Assembly (NCBI RefSeq): GCF_002953255.1 | Contig: NZ_CP026498.1 | Span: forward strand, 5,016,202 to 5,080,201 | Length of the DNA stretch: 64,000 nucleotides | Source: Streptomyces sp. CB01881 | GTDB lineage: Bacteria; Actinomycetota; Actinomycetes; Streptomycetales; Streptomycetaceae | Direction: 5' to 3' | Shown: positions 25,668 to 35,459 of the stretch, piece after piece | Numbering within the stretch: the stretch's first letter is position 1 | Layout of the letters: every line of letters begins with the position of its first letter | Notes under the pieces: generated by a model | Databases searched by the model: none | The model's input: the letters and a program-made list of their open reading frames with translations, nothing else | Told to the model about the DNA's origin: nothing | Translations under genes and position numbers: made by a program

Positions 25668-26948
25668 ATGCCGATCTGCCCGAGGGGGCATGAGTCGCAG
25701 GCCGAGGACTGGTGCGACTTCTGCGGCTTCCCGATGACACCGCCACCGCCGCTCCCGCCGCCGCCGGGCATGCTCCCGGGCGCACCGGGCGCGCCGGGCC
25801 ACGGCCCGCACGGCGGACACCCCGGCCACCCCGGCCACCCCGGCCAGCCCGCGCACGGCGGGGCGCCGTTCGGCGGGCCGGTTCCCGGTGCGGTGCCGCC
25901 GGGCGCCGTACCGCCGCCGGGTGCACCGCCGGCCGGCCAGGGCTTCCCGGACCTCACCGAGGGCCTGGTGGTCTGCCCGATCTGCCGCAGCCCGCAGACC
26001 GGGCGGTTCTGCGAGGAGTGCGGGTACGACTACGACCTCTCCACGCCCTCGCGCAGACAGCCCCCGGCCGCCGGCACCCCGGTGCCCGGGCCCGCCCCCG
26101 CGCCCGCCCCGCTCAACATCCCGGCGGCGTACGGCGGCCCGCAGCCGGCCGAGCAGCCGTTCCCGCAGCCGCAGCAGCACGCCCAGCCGCACGCCCAGCA
26201 GGTGCAGCCGGCCCAGGCGGGCGGCGCGCCGTCCGGCTACGGCTACCCGCCCGCAGCGCCCGCCAACGGGCAGGCCCCCCACCAGGAGGCCGGGTACCCG
26301 GCCGGCCCCGCGTACCCGGAGCCCGCGTACCAGGAGCCCGCGCCGCGCGAGGACTCCGGCCCGGTCTACGCCCAGCCCGGTCCGACCGGCCGCGGCGGGG
26401 AGTTCGGCACCTCGTTCCACCTGGCCCCGCCGGTGCCCCCGCAGGCCCAGCAGCACCAGCAGGCCCAGCAGGCCCAACCGCAGGCCCAGCCCCAGCCCGG
26501 CCCGCCCGGCCACCCGGCCCAGCAGCCGGAGCCGGTCCGCACCAACTGGATCGCCGTGGTCTCGGCCGACCGCGACTACTTCACCGACATGATGGCCCGC
26601 AGCGGCCCGGAGGCGGCGGGCCTGTTCTTCCCGCCGTACTGCCCCGAGCGGCGCATCCCGCTGACCGGCCGCGGGCAGCTGCGGATCGGCCGGCGCAGCC
26701 AGCACCGCGGCACCGTGCCGGAGATCGACCTCTCCGTCCCGCCGGAGGACCCGGGTGCCTCGCACCAGCACGCGCTGCTGGCCGAACAGGCCGACGGCAG
26801 CTGGGTGCTGGTCGACCAGGACTCCACCAACGGCACCACGGTGAACGGCGGCGGCGAACCGATCACCCCGCACACCGCGATCCCGCTGAACGACGGCGAC
26901 CGGATCCACGTCGGGGCGTGGACCACCATCACCCTGCACCGAGCCTGA
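25668..26948 (+). CDS. FHA-domain protein with two zinc-ribbon modules and proline-rich linker
   Basis: This 426-residue protein has cysteine modules at C4, C16, C19 (with H8 as possible fourth ligand) and at C103, C106, C115, C118 (FCEECG). Regions 24-95 and 130-285 are Pro/Gly/Gln/Ala-rich and disordered. The FHA domain fills the last 100 residues, with the phosphothreonine-binding pattern GRGQLRIGRRSQHRG, SHQHALLAEQ and DSTNGTTVNG. It differs from GarA/OdhI, the known FHA targets of PknG: it is three times longer and no ETT phosphosite is visible near the N-terminus. It is the last gene of the operon, before a strong terminator. Confidence 0.93.
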   Translation: MPICPRGHESQAEDWCDFCGFPMTPPPPLPPPPGMLPGAPGAPGHGPHGGHPGHPGHPGQPAHGGAPFGGPVPGAVPPGAVPPPGAPPAGQGFPDLTEGLVVCPICRSPQTGRFCEECGYDYDLSTPSRRQPPAAGTPVPGPAPAPAPLNIPAAYGGPQPAEQPFPQPQQHAQPHAQQVQPAQAGGAPSGYGYPPAAPANGQAPHQEAGYPAGPAYPEPAYQEPAPREDSGPVYAQPGPTGRGGEFGTSFHLAPPVPPQAQQHQQAQQAQPQAQPQPGPPGHPAQQPEPVRTNWIAVVSADRDYFTDMMARSGPEAAGLFFPPYCPERRIPLTGRGQLRIGRRSQHRGTVPEIDLSVPPEDPGASHQHALLAEQADGSWVLVDQDSTNGTTVNGGGEPITPHTAIPLNDGDRIHVGAWTTITLHRA

Positions 26949-26964
26949 GGGCGGCCGCAGCGAC

Positions 26965-27005
26965 GGGCCGGGCCGGACGGGTGACTCCCCCGTCCGGCCC
27001 GGCCC
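26965..27005 (+). terminator. Terminator of the glnXH-pknG operon
   Basis: A perfect 17-bp GC stem (26965-26981 with 26989-27005) and 7-base loop lie 17 bp after the FHA stop codon. No T-run, as often in streptomycetes. Confidence 0.75.
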
Positions 27006-27072
27006 GGTTCCGCCTGCCCTGAGGGACCATCAAATCGTGCTCAGATCACTCCACAAGCCCGTCCGGTACCCG

Positions 27073-27078
27073 TAGTGT
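27073..27078 (+). promoter_or_regulatory. -10 element of a leaderless promoter for the ABC exporter
   Basis: TAGTGT ends eight bases before the ATG at 27087; no ribosome site precedes that ATG. Confidence 0.5.
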
Positions 27079-27086
27079 CAGGGCCC

Positions 27087-28007
27087 ATGACTGCAGCTAT
27101 ATCCGCTGACGGGATCCGTCAGCGGTACGGGGATGTACAAGCCGTCGACGGGGTCTCCCTCACCGTCGAGGCCGGCGAGTTCTACGGCATCCTGGGGCCG
27201 AACGGCGCCGGGAAGACCACCACACTGGAGATCCTGGAGGGGATCCGCAAGCCCGACGAGGGCCGGGTCGAGCTGCTGGGGCTGGCGCCCTGGCCGCGCA
27301 ACCCGAAACTGCTGCCGAGGATCGGCGTGCAGTTCCAGGCCTCCGCCTTCTTCAACAAGCTGACGGCGCGCGAGACGATCCGCACCTTCGGCTCCTTCTA
27401 CGGCGTCGGTCCCAAGCGGGCCGACGCGATGCTGGAGCGGGTCGGCCTGACCGAGTCGGCCGGCGTGATGACCGACAAGATGTCCGGCGGCCAGGCCCAG
27501 CGCCTCTCGATCGCCTGCGCGCTGGTCCACGAGCCGGAGCTGGTCTTCCTGGACGAGCCCACCACCGGCCTCGACCCGCAGGCCCGCCGCAACCTCTGGG
27601 ACCTCCTGCGGACCATCAACGCCGAGGGCCGCACGGTCGTCCTGACCACCCACTACCTGGACGAGGCCGAGGTGCTCTGCGACCGCGTCTCGGTGATGGA
27701 CCACGGGCGGATCCTGCGCACCGGTGCCCCGGCCGCGCTGGTCCGCGAGATCGACGACACCGTGCGGATCAGCGTCGAGTCCGGCCAGCTGACCGCCGAG
27801 CGCGCCCGCGAACTCCTCGCCGCCGCCGCCGGCGCCGAGGTCGAGGCCGTGGAGGACGACGGCGTCTCGCTCGCCGTCTCCACCCGCCTCCCCGGCCCGG
27901 TGCTCTCCGTGCTGGCCGAACAGAACGCCCTGCGCGGCCTCGAAGTGCGCGGCGCCACCCTGGAGGACGTCTTCCTCCAGCTCACCGGACGGGAGTACCG
28001 CGCATGA
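27087..28007 (+). CDS. ABC exporter ATP-binding subunit (DrrA-like)
   Basis: This 306-residue nucleotide-binding protein has Walker A GPNGAGKTTT, signature MSGGQAQRLSIACAL, Walker B LVFLDEPTTGLDP and H-loop TTHYLDEAE. A DrrA-type C-terminal domain follows. It overlaps the permease gene by 4 bp (ATGA), so the two form an ABC-2 exporter of the daunorubicin/lipid type. The ATG at 27087 is probably leaderless; a GTG 12 bases earlier is in frame but lies inside the -10 region. Substrate unknown. Confidence 0.93.
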   Translation: MTAAISADGIRQRYGDVQAVDGVSLTVEAGEFYGILGPNGAGKTTTLEILEGIRKPDEGRVELLGLAPWPRNPKLLPRIGVQFQASAFFNKLTARETIRTFGSFYGVGPKRADAMLERVGLTESAGVMTDKMSGGQAQRLSIACALVHEPELVFLDEPTTGLDPQARRNLWDLLRTINAEGRTVVLTTHYLDEAEVLCDRVSVMDHGRILRTGAPAALVREIDDTVRISVESGQLTAERARELLAAAAGAEVEAVEDDGVSLAVSTRLPGPVLSVLAEQNALRGLEVRGATLEDVFLQLTGREYRA

Positions 28008-29239
28008 CCGCCGAACACGCCCGGACGGACGGCACGCAGCCCGACGGCACGCAGCCCGACAGCGTCCGGACCGGGGACGCCCCGGCCGACGGCACCCGGA
28101 CCTCCGCCGTCCCGGCCCAGCGGAAGCCCGCCACCCCCGCTGCGCCCGACGGGCAGCCGGAGCGCGAACGGGTGAGCGCCTTCGTCAGCCTCTCCCGGGT
28201 GATGCTGGTCGCCTTCTTCCGGGACAAGGCCGCCGTCTTCTTCGTGCTCCTCTTCCCGCTGATGTTCCTCATGCTGTTCGGCACCCTGCTCAAGAGCGGC
28301 GGCACCGCGCACGCCAAGGTGGTGCAGGTCGGCGCCGTCCAGTTGCTGGACGCGGTGCAGGGCGACGGCCGGGCCGAGCTGGAGAAGGTCCTCTCCATCA
28401 GCAGGAACGACGACGAGGCCGCCGCGCTGGAACAGGTCCGCAAGGGCGACCTGGACGCGCTGATCAAGCAGGGCCCGGACGGCAGGATCGTGCTGCGTTT
28501 CAGCGCCGCCGACCAGGTCCGGGCCGGCACCGTCCAGGGCATCGTCAACTCGGTGGTCCAGCAGGCCAACCAGGCCGCCTCCGGCAAGCCGCCGGCCTTC
28601 GTGCTGGACTCCGTCCGGGTCGAGGACGAGTCGCTGAAGCCGATCCAGTTCCTCACCCCCGGCCTGCTGGGCTGGGCGGTGGCGACCGGCGCGGTGTTCA
28701 GCGCCTCGCTGACCCTGGTGTCCTGGCGGCAGAAGAAGGTGCTGCGGCGGCTGCGGCTGGCCCCGGTGAGCCCCGGGGCGATCGTGGGCTCCCGGATCGC
28801 CGTCTCGGTGCTGACGGCGCTGGCCCAGACCGCCATCTTCCTGGCGATCGCCACCACGCCGTTCTTCGGGCTCAAGCTGAGCGGCAACTGGTGGCTGATC
28901 GTCCCGCTGGTGGTCTGCGCGACCATCGCCTTCATGTCGATCGGCCTGCTGGCCGGGTCGCTCGCCAAGACCGAGGAGGCGGCCAACGGCATCTCGCAGA
29001 TCATCGTGCTGCCGATGTCGTTCCTGTCCGGCTCGTTCTTCCCGACCGACGACATGCCGTCCTGGCTGAAGATGATCTCCAACGCGCTGCCGCTCAAGCA
29101 CCTGGTCACCGCCGCGCAGTCGGTGCTCTCCCGGGGCGGCGGCGTGATGGACGCCCTGCCGGCCATGGGCGGGCTGCTGGTGTTCGCCGCGGTCGTCACC
29201 GCGATCGCCTGGCGTTTCTTCAGCTGGGAGGACGCTTAA
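28004..29239 (+). CDS. ABC-2 type exporter permease
   Basis: This 411-residue membrane subunit has a hydrophilic N-terminal tail of about 55 residues containing a DGTQPDGTQPD repeat. One membrane helix (FFVLLFPLMFLMLFG) follows, then a large extracellular domain and five more helices in the C-terminal half with the ABC-2 pattern LPMSFLSGSFFPTDDMPSWL. It pairs with the ATPase encoded immediately upstream. Confidence 0.92.
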   Translation: MTAEHARTDGTQPDGTQPDSVRTGDAPADGTRTSAVPAQRKPATPAAPDGQPERERVSAFVSLSRVMLVAFFRDKAAVFFVLLFPLMFLMLFGTLLKSGGTAHAKVVQVGAVQLLDAVQGDGRAELEKVLSISRNDDEAAALEQVRKGDLDALIKQGPDGRIVLRFSAADQVRAGTVQGIVNSVVQQANQAASGKPPAFVLDSVRVEDESLKPIQFLTPGLLGWAVATGAVFSASLTLVSWRQKKVLRRLRLAPVSPGAIVGSRIAVSVLTALAQTAIFLAIATTPFFGLKLSGNWWLIVPLVVCATIAFMSIGLLAGSLAKTEEAANGISQIIVLPMSFLSGSFFPTDDMPSWLKMISNALPLKHLVTAAQSVLSRGGGVMDALPAMGGLLVFAAVVTAIAWRFFSWEDA

Positions 29240-29261
29240 CAAAGGTCTCCGGCCCGTGCAA

Positions 29262-29310
29262 GGGGTCGTACGCCGGGAGTCCTGGTCCCCAGGTCCCGGT
29301 GTACGACCCC
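29262..29310 (+). terminator. Nested hairpin between exporter and globin genes
   Basis: Outer arms GGGGTCGTAC (29262-29271) and GTACGACCCC (29301-29310) enclose an inner CCTGG/CCAGG stem, giving a long near-continuous hairpin. It separates the permease stop from the globin start 25 bp later. Confidence 0.65.
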
Positions 29311-29334
29311 GGTGCCGTCTGCGACCATGGTCGG

Positions 29335-29739
29335 GTGAAAGAGATCCGGCGTGGCACGCTCAGCGAGGAGACCTTCTTCGACCAGGTCGGCGGGGAGCCG
29401 ACCTTCCGACGGCTGGTGCACCGGTTCTACCAGGGCGTCGCCGAGGACGAGTTGCTGCGGCCGATGTACCCCGAGGAGGACCTCGGCCCCGCCGAGGAGC
29501 GCCTCGTACTCTTCCTGATGCAGTACTGGGGCGGCCCGCGCACCTACAGCGAGCACCGCGGTCACCCCCGGTTGCGGATGCGGCACGTCCCGTTCAAGGT
29601 GGACCGCGCGGCGCACGACGCCTGGCTGAGGAACATGCGGGTGGCGGTGGACGAGCTGGCGCTGCCGGCCGACGCCGCGCAGCAGCTCTGGGACTACCTC
29701 ACCTACGCCGCCGCCTCGATGGTCAACACCGAGGGCTGA
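29335..29739 (+). CDS. Group II truncated haemoglobin (GlbO-like)
   Basis: This 134-residue globin begins ETFFDQVGGEPTFRRLVHRF and has the group II signatures LRPMYPEEDLGPAEERLVLF, YWGGPRTYSEHRGHPRLRMR (distal region) and HVPFKVDRAAHDAWLRNM, which carries the proximal histidine. GlbO proteins bind oxygen and NO-type ligands in actinobacteria. The GTG at 29335 has only a weak purine tract upstream. It is convergent with the uncharacterised gene at 29741, with 1 bp between stops. Confidence 0.93.
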   Translation: MKEIRRGTLSEETFFDQVGGEPTFRRLVHRFYQGVAEDELLRPMYPEEDLGPAEERLVLFLMQYWGGPRTYSEHRGHPRLRMRHVPFKVDRAAHDAWLRNMRVAVDELALPADAAQQLWDYLTYAAASMVNTEG

Positions 29740-29740
29740 C

Positions 29741-30433
29741 TCACCTCAGCGGGCTGAGCCCCAGCCCCGCACCGGGCGCGGCCGCCGTACGGACGGCCAC
29801 CGAGCCGGCCGGGGCGCTCAACCGCAGCCAGCCGCCGGCCCGGTGCACGGTCAGCGGCGCGTCCGGCTTCAGGAAGCCGATCACATGGGCCGCGTGCGCG
29901 GCGCGCAGCGGCAGCTCGGGCAGCACGGTCACCGGCCGGGACCAGATCTCGTCGGCCAGCGCGTCCAGCACCGCCCTGGTCCGGTGGTGCGCCGGGACGG
30001 CCTCGCTGCGCTCGCGGAACTCCCGCACGGCGGCCATCAGTTCGGGATAGACCCGGTCGGCCGGCGGCTCGCCGAGCAGCCGCCAGCCGGTGCGCGGCGG
30101 CAGCAGGCCGGCCCAGGCCGGGCCGGTCACGGCGTCGGGCAGGACGGCGGTGTCCGCCTCGTCGTCCACGCCGTCCAGCAGTCGGCCGGCCGAGACGGTG
30201 CGGTCGACCGGCTCACCGAGCGCGGTCAGCCGCGCGGTGCGGATCGCGAGGACGCCCGAACCGCCCAGCGGCAGCCGCCCGAAGACCGCCAGCACGCCCG
30301 GGCCGTCCGCCGCGGGCACCGCCTGCAACCGCACCGCCGCCGCCTTGTCGAAGCGGAGCAGCCGGACCAGGAACGCGGCCAGGTCGGCGGCCTCCCCGGC
30401 GTCGGCGAGGGCGAGGGGGGCGGTACCGGTCAA
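29741..30433 (-). CDS. Uncharacterised conserved actinobacterial protein
   Basis: This 230-residue soluble protein has no domain I recognise. It has an N-terminal acidic helix (DAGEAADLAAFLVRLLRFDK), a beta-rich centre (GVLAVFGRLPLGGSGVLAIR) and a C-terminal part with GFLKPDAPLTVHRAGGWLRL. The start is a TTG at 30433 with a weak ribosome site, so it may be misplaced. It lies downstream of the thioesterase and EttA genes in the same direction. Confidence 0.72.
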   Translation of the reverse strand: MTGTAPLALADAGEAADLAAFLVRLLRFDKAAAVRLQAVPAADGPGVLAVFGRLPLGGSGVLAIRTARLTALGEPVDRTVSAGRLLDGVDDEADTAVLPDAVTGPAWAGLLPPRTGWRLLGEPPADRVYPELMAAVREFRERSEAVPAHHRTRAVLDALADEIWSRPVTVLPELPLRAAHAAHVIGFLKPDAPLTVHRAGGWLRLSAPAGSVAVRTAAAPGAGLGLSPLR

Positions 30434-30516
30434 CGCGAGTCAGCTCTAATCCGTGTGTGTCGGTGGGTGGTCGTGCGCCCGGGCCGGCCGGTCGGGCCGC
30501 CCGGACGGGCCGCGGC

Positions 30517-31005
30517 TCAGGCCGCCGCGCCGACCGGCTCCGCGTCCAGGCTGCGGTCGCCCTTGCTGTGGCCGTCCGTGCTGCCCTCGTCCGTGAAGCG
30601 GCCGAGGAACTCCCGCTCCACCGGGCTGATCCGGCGCGGCCGGCCCTCGGCAAGGTCGTAGGGGACGACCACGGTGGACGCCCGGACGTAGACCGTCTCG
30701 GTGCCGTCCTCGGCGGTGTCCTTGATCTCGTACGCCACCGTGAGCGAGGCGCCGCCGATCTTGGTCACCCAGGTCTCGATGGTGACCGGCTCGGGCCGGT
30801 GCACCAGCGGCCGCTTGTAGTCGATCTCGTGGCGCGCCACCACCGAACCGCCCGCGAACTCCCCCGCACCGGCGGCGGCGGCCTGGGTGAACATGAAGTC
30901 GATCCGGGCCTCCTCCAGGTAGCGCAGGAAGACGACGTTGTTGACGTGCCCGAACGCGTCCATGTCGGACCAGCGCAGCGGACAGGCGTAGATGTGGCGT
31001 GCCAC
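30517..31005 (-). CDS. Acyl-CoA thioesterase (4HBT hotdog fold)
   Basis: This 162-residue protein has the hotdog thioesterase active-site helix pattern: RWSDMDAFGHVNNVVFLRYL with the catalytic aspartate, followed by a beta sheet with VARHEIDYKRPLVHRPEPV. The GTG at 31005 follows GAGGAGAA. It hydrolyses acyl-CoA or acyl-ACP; chain preference is not visible. It is just downstream of ettA (111-bp gap) and probably shares its transcript. Confidence 0.92.
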   Translation of the reverse strand: MARHIYACPLRWSDMDAFGHVNNVVFLRYLEEARIDFMFTQAAAAGAGEFAGGSVVARHEIDYKRPLVHRPEPVTIETWVTKIGGASLTVAYEIKDTAEDGTETVYVRASTVVVPYDLAEGRPRRISPVEREFLGRFTDEGSTDGHSKGDRSLDAEPVGAAA

Positions 31006-31115
31006 GGGTGTTCTCCTCGACGTCCGGTGACCCGCCGCACGGAGGTGGCGGTGGGCCGCGGCCCGGCAGGCCGCCCCCGGGGGGCAGTCTGCCGGGCCGT
31101 TGTGACGGCTGGGTG

Positions 31116-32780
<1,665 letters not shown>

Positions 32781-33075
32781 GTGAGATCGCTCCGGCGTCG
32801 TCGGGAGTAATTCGGCTTTCAGCCTTCCATTGTGCCGCACCCGACCCCGAGTCCCGAACCGCCTGCCGTGCCCCACTGGGGTATCCCGCCGGTCCGCTCC
32901 CCCCGCGTCCCGCCCGTGTGCCCCCGTGCGTGCCGCCCCGCACCCCGCCGCGCCCCGCTCACGCCCCGCCCACTCCCCCGGAACGCGGTCCGGCCCGGCC
33001 CCCGCAACTGGTGCGGGGAGCCGGGCCGGGGTGCTTCAGGGCCTCAGTGCCTCAGGCCCCTGGTGCGGCGTTGCC

Positions 33076-34578
33076 TCAGGCGGCGCTGCCACCGTGGCGG
33101 CCGCGACGGCGCAGGACGAAGACCGCGGCGCCACCGGCCACGACCAGAGCGCCGGCGACGGCGGCGATCACCGGGGTGGCGTCGTTACCACCGGTCTGGG
33201 CCAGACCACCGGTGGCGCCGGGGGCCGGGCTGGTGGCGACCGGAGCCGGCTTGGCAGCGGTGGTGGTGGCACCGGCCGACGGGGTGCCGGTCGGGGCCGG
33301 GGTGGTCGGGGCCGCGGTGGTCGGGCCGGCCGACGGGGTGCCGGTCGGCGTGGTGCCGGTGGCGACCTTGCAGTCCAGGACGCCCTTGAACTGCTTGCTG
33401 AAGCCGTTCGGGCCGGTGACCGTGATGTCGTAGGCGGCGTCCTCCGCGACCGGGACGACGACGCTCTCGACCTTGCCCGGCTGGACGGTGACGGCCTTGC
33501 CCGGCGTCACCGTGACGTTGGCGGCCTCGTCACCGGTGTTGGCGACGGAGACGCGGACGCCGTTGGCGTCGCACTCGACCTGGGCGGCGCTCTCCACGAG
33601 CGCGCCCTTGCCCTGCTTCCAGGCGGCCTTCGCGGCGTCCTTGACGCTGAGCTTGGTGGAGCCCGCCAGGATCATGGTCTGGCTGTGCTCGGCGGCGGTG
33701 TAGCCCTTGCTGAGGAAGACGCGGCCGCTGGGCACGACGGTGTCGGCGTTGGCGGTCACGGTGGCCGCGCCGTCCGGGGTACCGGCCGGCACGTCCAGGA
33801 ACACCTGGGTGTCCTTGGCGATCGGGCCGGTCAGGCCGGTGACCGGCTTGCCGTCCTTGTCGACCAGCTTCACCTTGTCCGCGGCGTCACCGGCGACCGA
33901 CAGCTTCACCTCGGAGGCGCTGGAGTTGACGGTGAACGGGCCGAGCTTGTTGCCGGGCTTGCCCGCCACCGCGTCCGGGGTGAGGCTCAGCGACGGCTTG
34001 GGCTCGGCGGCGATGCCCTTGTTCTTGTCGCTGACCAGGTAGTCGCGCAGCTGCTTGGCCTGCGGGTCGGTCGGGACGGCGTTCTTGTCGTCCGAGAACT
34101 TCCAGATCGCGGCCTGGGTACCGGCGGCGGCGTCCTCCTTGGTGAGCTCGCCCTGGACGCCGGCGTCCTTGGCCAGCTTCACGAGGTCGGTCACCTGCGG
34201 GTAGGAGTTCTCCAGGATCCAACGGATCTTGGCCGCGGCCGGAGCCTTGTCCTTGCCGCCGAGCGAGCTCGACTTCCAGTCCGACTCCTGGTACTTGACG
34301 CCGGCGTTGGTGTTCACCGGGTGGCCGAAGTCGATGCAGTACGTCTGGATCTCGCCGTTCTCGGTCTTCAGGGTGAACAGACCACCCTGGACACCCTGTC
34401 CGTCGACGATGACCTCTTCGCTCACCATCTTGGGCTGGAGCACGGCCGAGACGCCCGCACCGGGTGCGTCGGCCGCGACCGCCGCACCGGCCGCGAACAG
34501 GCTTCCGCCCAGCGCCAAGCTGGTCGTGAGCATGACAGTGGTTATGCGGGGGAGACTCTGCCTCTGCCTCTGGAACAT
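33076..34578 (-). CDS. Cell-wall-anchored thioester-domain surface protein with LAQTG sorting signal
   Basis: This 500-residue exported protein has a Sec signal (residues 1-36, ending AAGAAVAA). A thioester (TQXA) domain follows, with C81 in YCIDFGHP and Q155 in GTQAAIWKF positioned to form an internal Cys-Gln thioester. Beta-rich Ig-like repeats and a Thr/Pro/Ala stalk (about 400-455) come next. The C-terminus has LAQTG at 459-463, a hydrophobic helix and an RRRGRH tail, fitting class E sortases. Thioester domains bind host or surface amines covalently in pathogens; in streptomycetes they may anchor aerial hyphae. The ATG at 34578 follows GGAGGGAT. Confidence 0.93.
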   Translation of the reverse strand: MFQRQRQSLPRITTVMLTTSLALGGSLFAAGAAVAADAPGAGVSAVLQPKMVSEEVIVDGQGVQGGLFTLKTENGEIQTYCIDFGHPVNTNAGVKYQESDWKSSSLGGKDKAPAAAKIRWILENSYPQVTDLVKLAKDAGVQGELTKEDAAAGTQAAIWKFSDDKNAVPTDPQAKQLRDYLVSDKNKGIAAEPKPSLSLTPDAVAGKPGNKLGPFTVNSSASEVKLSVAGDAADKVKLVDKDGKPVTGLTGPIAKDTQVFLDVPAGTPDGAATVTANADTVVPSGRVFLSKGYTAAEHSQTMILAGSTKLSVKDAAKAAWKQGKGALVESAAQVECDANGVRVSVANTGDEAANVTVTPGKAVTVQPGKVESVVVPVAEDAAYDITVTGPNGFSKQFKGVLDCKVATGTTPTGTPSAGPTTAAPTTPAPTGTPSAGATTTAAKPAPVATSPAPGATGGLAQTGGNDATPVIAAVAGALVVAGGAAVFVLRRRGRHGGSAA

Positions 34579-34880
34579 CTGGGATCCCTCCGGGCCGGGC
34601 CATGCCGATGGGCTGCCCGCCTTGCATTGCCGCGCCCCCTGTGGCGCCGCTGCACTTGTGTGAACCAGACGAATCCTATTGAGCCAGGGGGGCGCGCAAA
34701 CCCCCATGCGAAATCAGGACGATTCCGTATCTGGATCGTTATCAACCCCCCCACTATCCACACAAGCTGACGATCAGCCAGAAAGCCGGGTACTTTCGGT
34801 TAACCGATCAGGGATTGCGCGTGCGGGTACAACAACCGTCTCGATCAACATATTTGTCGACAGTTGAGATGTCCCGCCGG
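34579..34880. other. AT-rich 302-bp intergenic region
   Basis: It holds the promoter side of the surface-protein gene and the downstream side of ssb. The stretch 34700-34860 is much more AT-rich than the rest of the window. It includes CTATCCACA (34754-34762), which fits the streptomycete DnaA-box consensus. No gene is visible. Confidence 0.5.
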
Positions 34881-35459
34881 TCAGTCCGAGGACTCCTGCC
34901 CGTCACCTCCGATCCGCATGCCGTCCACCTGCACCCCCGCCACCGGAGAGGCCCCCACGGCCGCCGGCACCGTCGCCGGCGAGGGCCCGGACGGCGTCAA
35001 CGCCGAAGCCTTCCAAGCCTGCAGTGCGTCCGCGATCCACCCGGGCACCGCCTCGTCGAACGCCACTCCTCCATCGTCGCCGGACGGCTCGCCCCGGCCC
35101 CCCGGCGACCACGTGAAGGCCGTGGTACCGCGACTGAGATCATGTCCGACCGATCGGGCTTCGATCTCGACCCTGCTGCGCCTGGCCTCCCCCTCCGTCC
35201 ACTCCCGCACCCGCAGCCGGCCGCTCACCACCACGGGATCCCCCTTCGTCAGCGAGTCGATCAGATGACCCGCCAGCGCCCGCCACGCCGTCACCGTCAC
35301 CCACTGCGTCTCGCCGTCCACCCACCCCTCCTTCTGCCGGTCGTACCGCCGCTCCGTCGACGCCAGCCGGAAGTTCGCCACCGGCACCCCGGCGGGGGTC
35401 CGGGCATAGCTCACCTCGGTCGCGACATTGCCGATCACCGTCACCTGAGTCCCGCTCAC
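34881..35459 (-). CDS. Single-stranded DNA-binding protein (SsbB-like paralogue)
   Basis: This 192-residue protein has one N-terminal OB fold (QVTVIGNVATEVSYARTPAG, RYDRQKEGWVDGETQWVTVT, GDPVVVSGRLRVREWTEG). The C-terminal half is Gly/Ala/Pro-rich and ends GGDGQESSD, lacking the DDDIPF acidic tip that recruits partner proteins in replicative SSB. No rpsF or rpsR neighbours are present, so it is the second SSB, like streptomycete SsbB, which acts in chromosome segregation during sporulation. The GTG at 35459 has GGAG upstream. DnaA-box-like sites lie 100 bp upstream. Confidence 0.9.
   Translation of the reverse strand: MSGTQVTVIGNVATEVSYARTPAGVPVANFRLASTERRYDRQKEGWVDGETQWVTVTAWRALAGHLIDSLTKGDPVVVSGRLRVREWTEGEARRSRVEIEARSVGHDLSRGTTAFTWSPGGRGEPSGDDGGVAFDEAVPGWIADALQAWKASALTPSGPSPATVPAAVGASPVAGVQVDGMRIGGDGQESSD

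Noticed and set aside
28891..29334. N-terminal extension of the globin gene
   Set aside because: It reads the permease gene out of frame and passes through a strong hairpin; globin similarity begins just after 29335.
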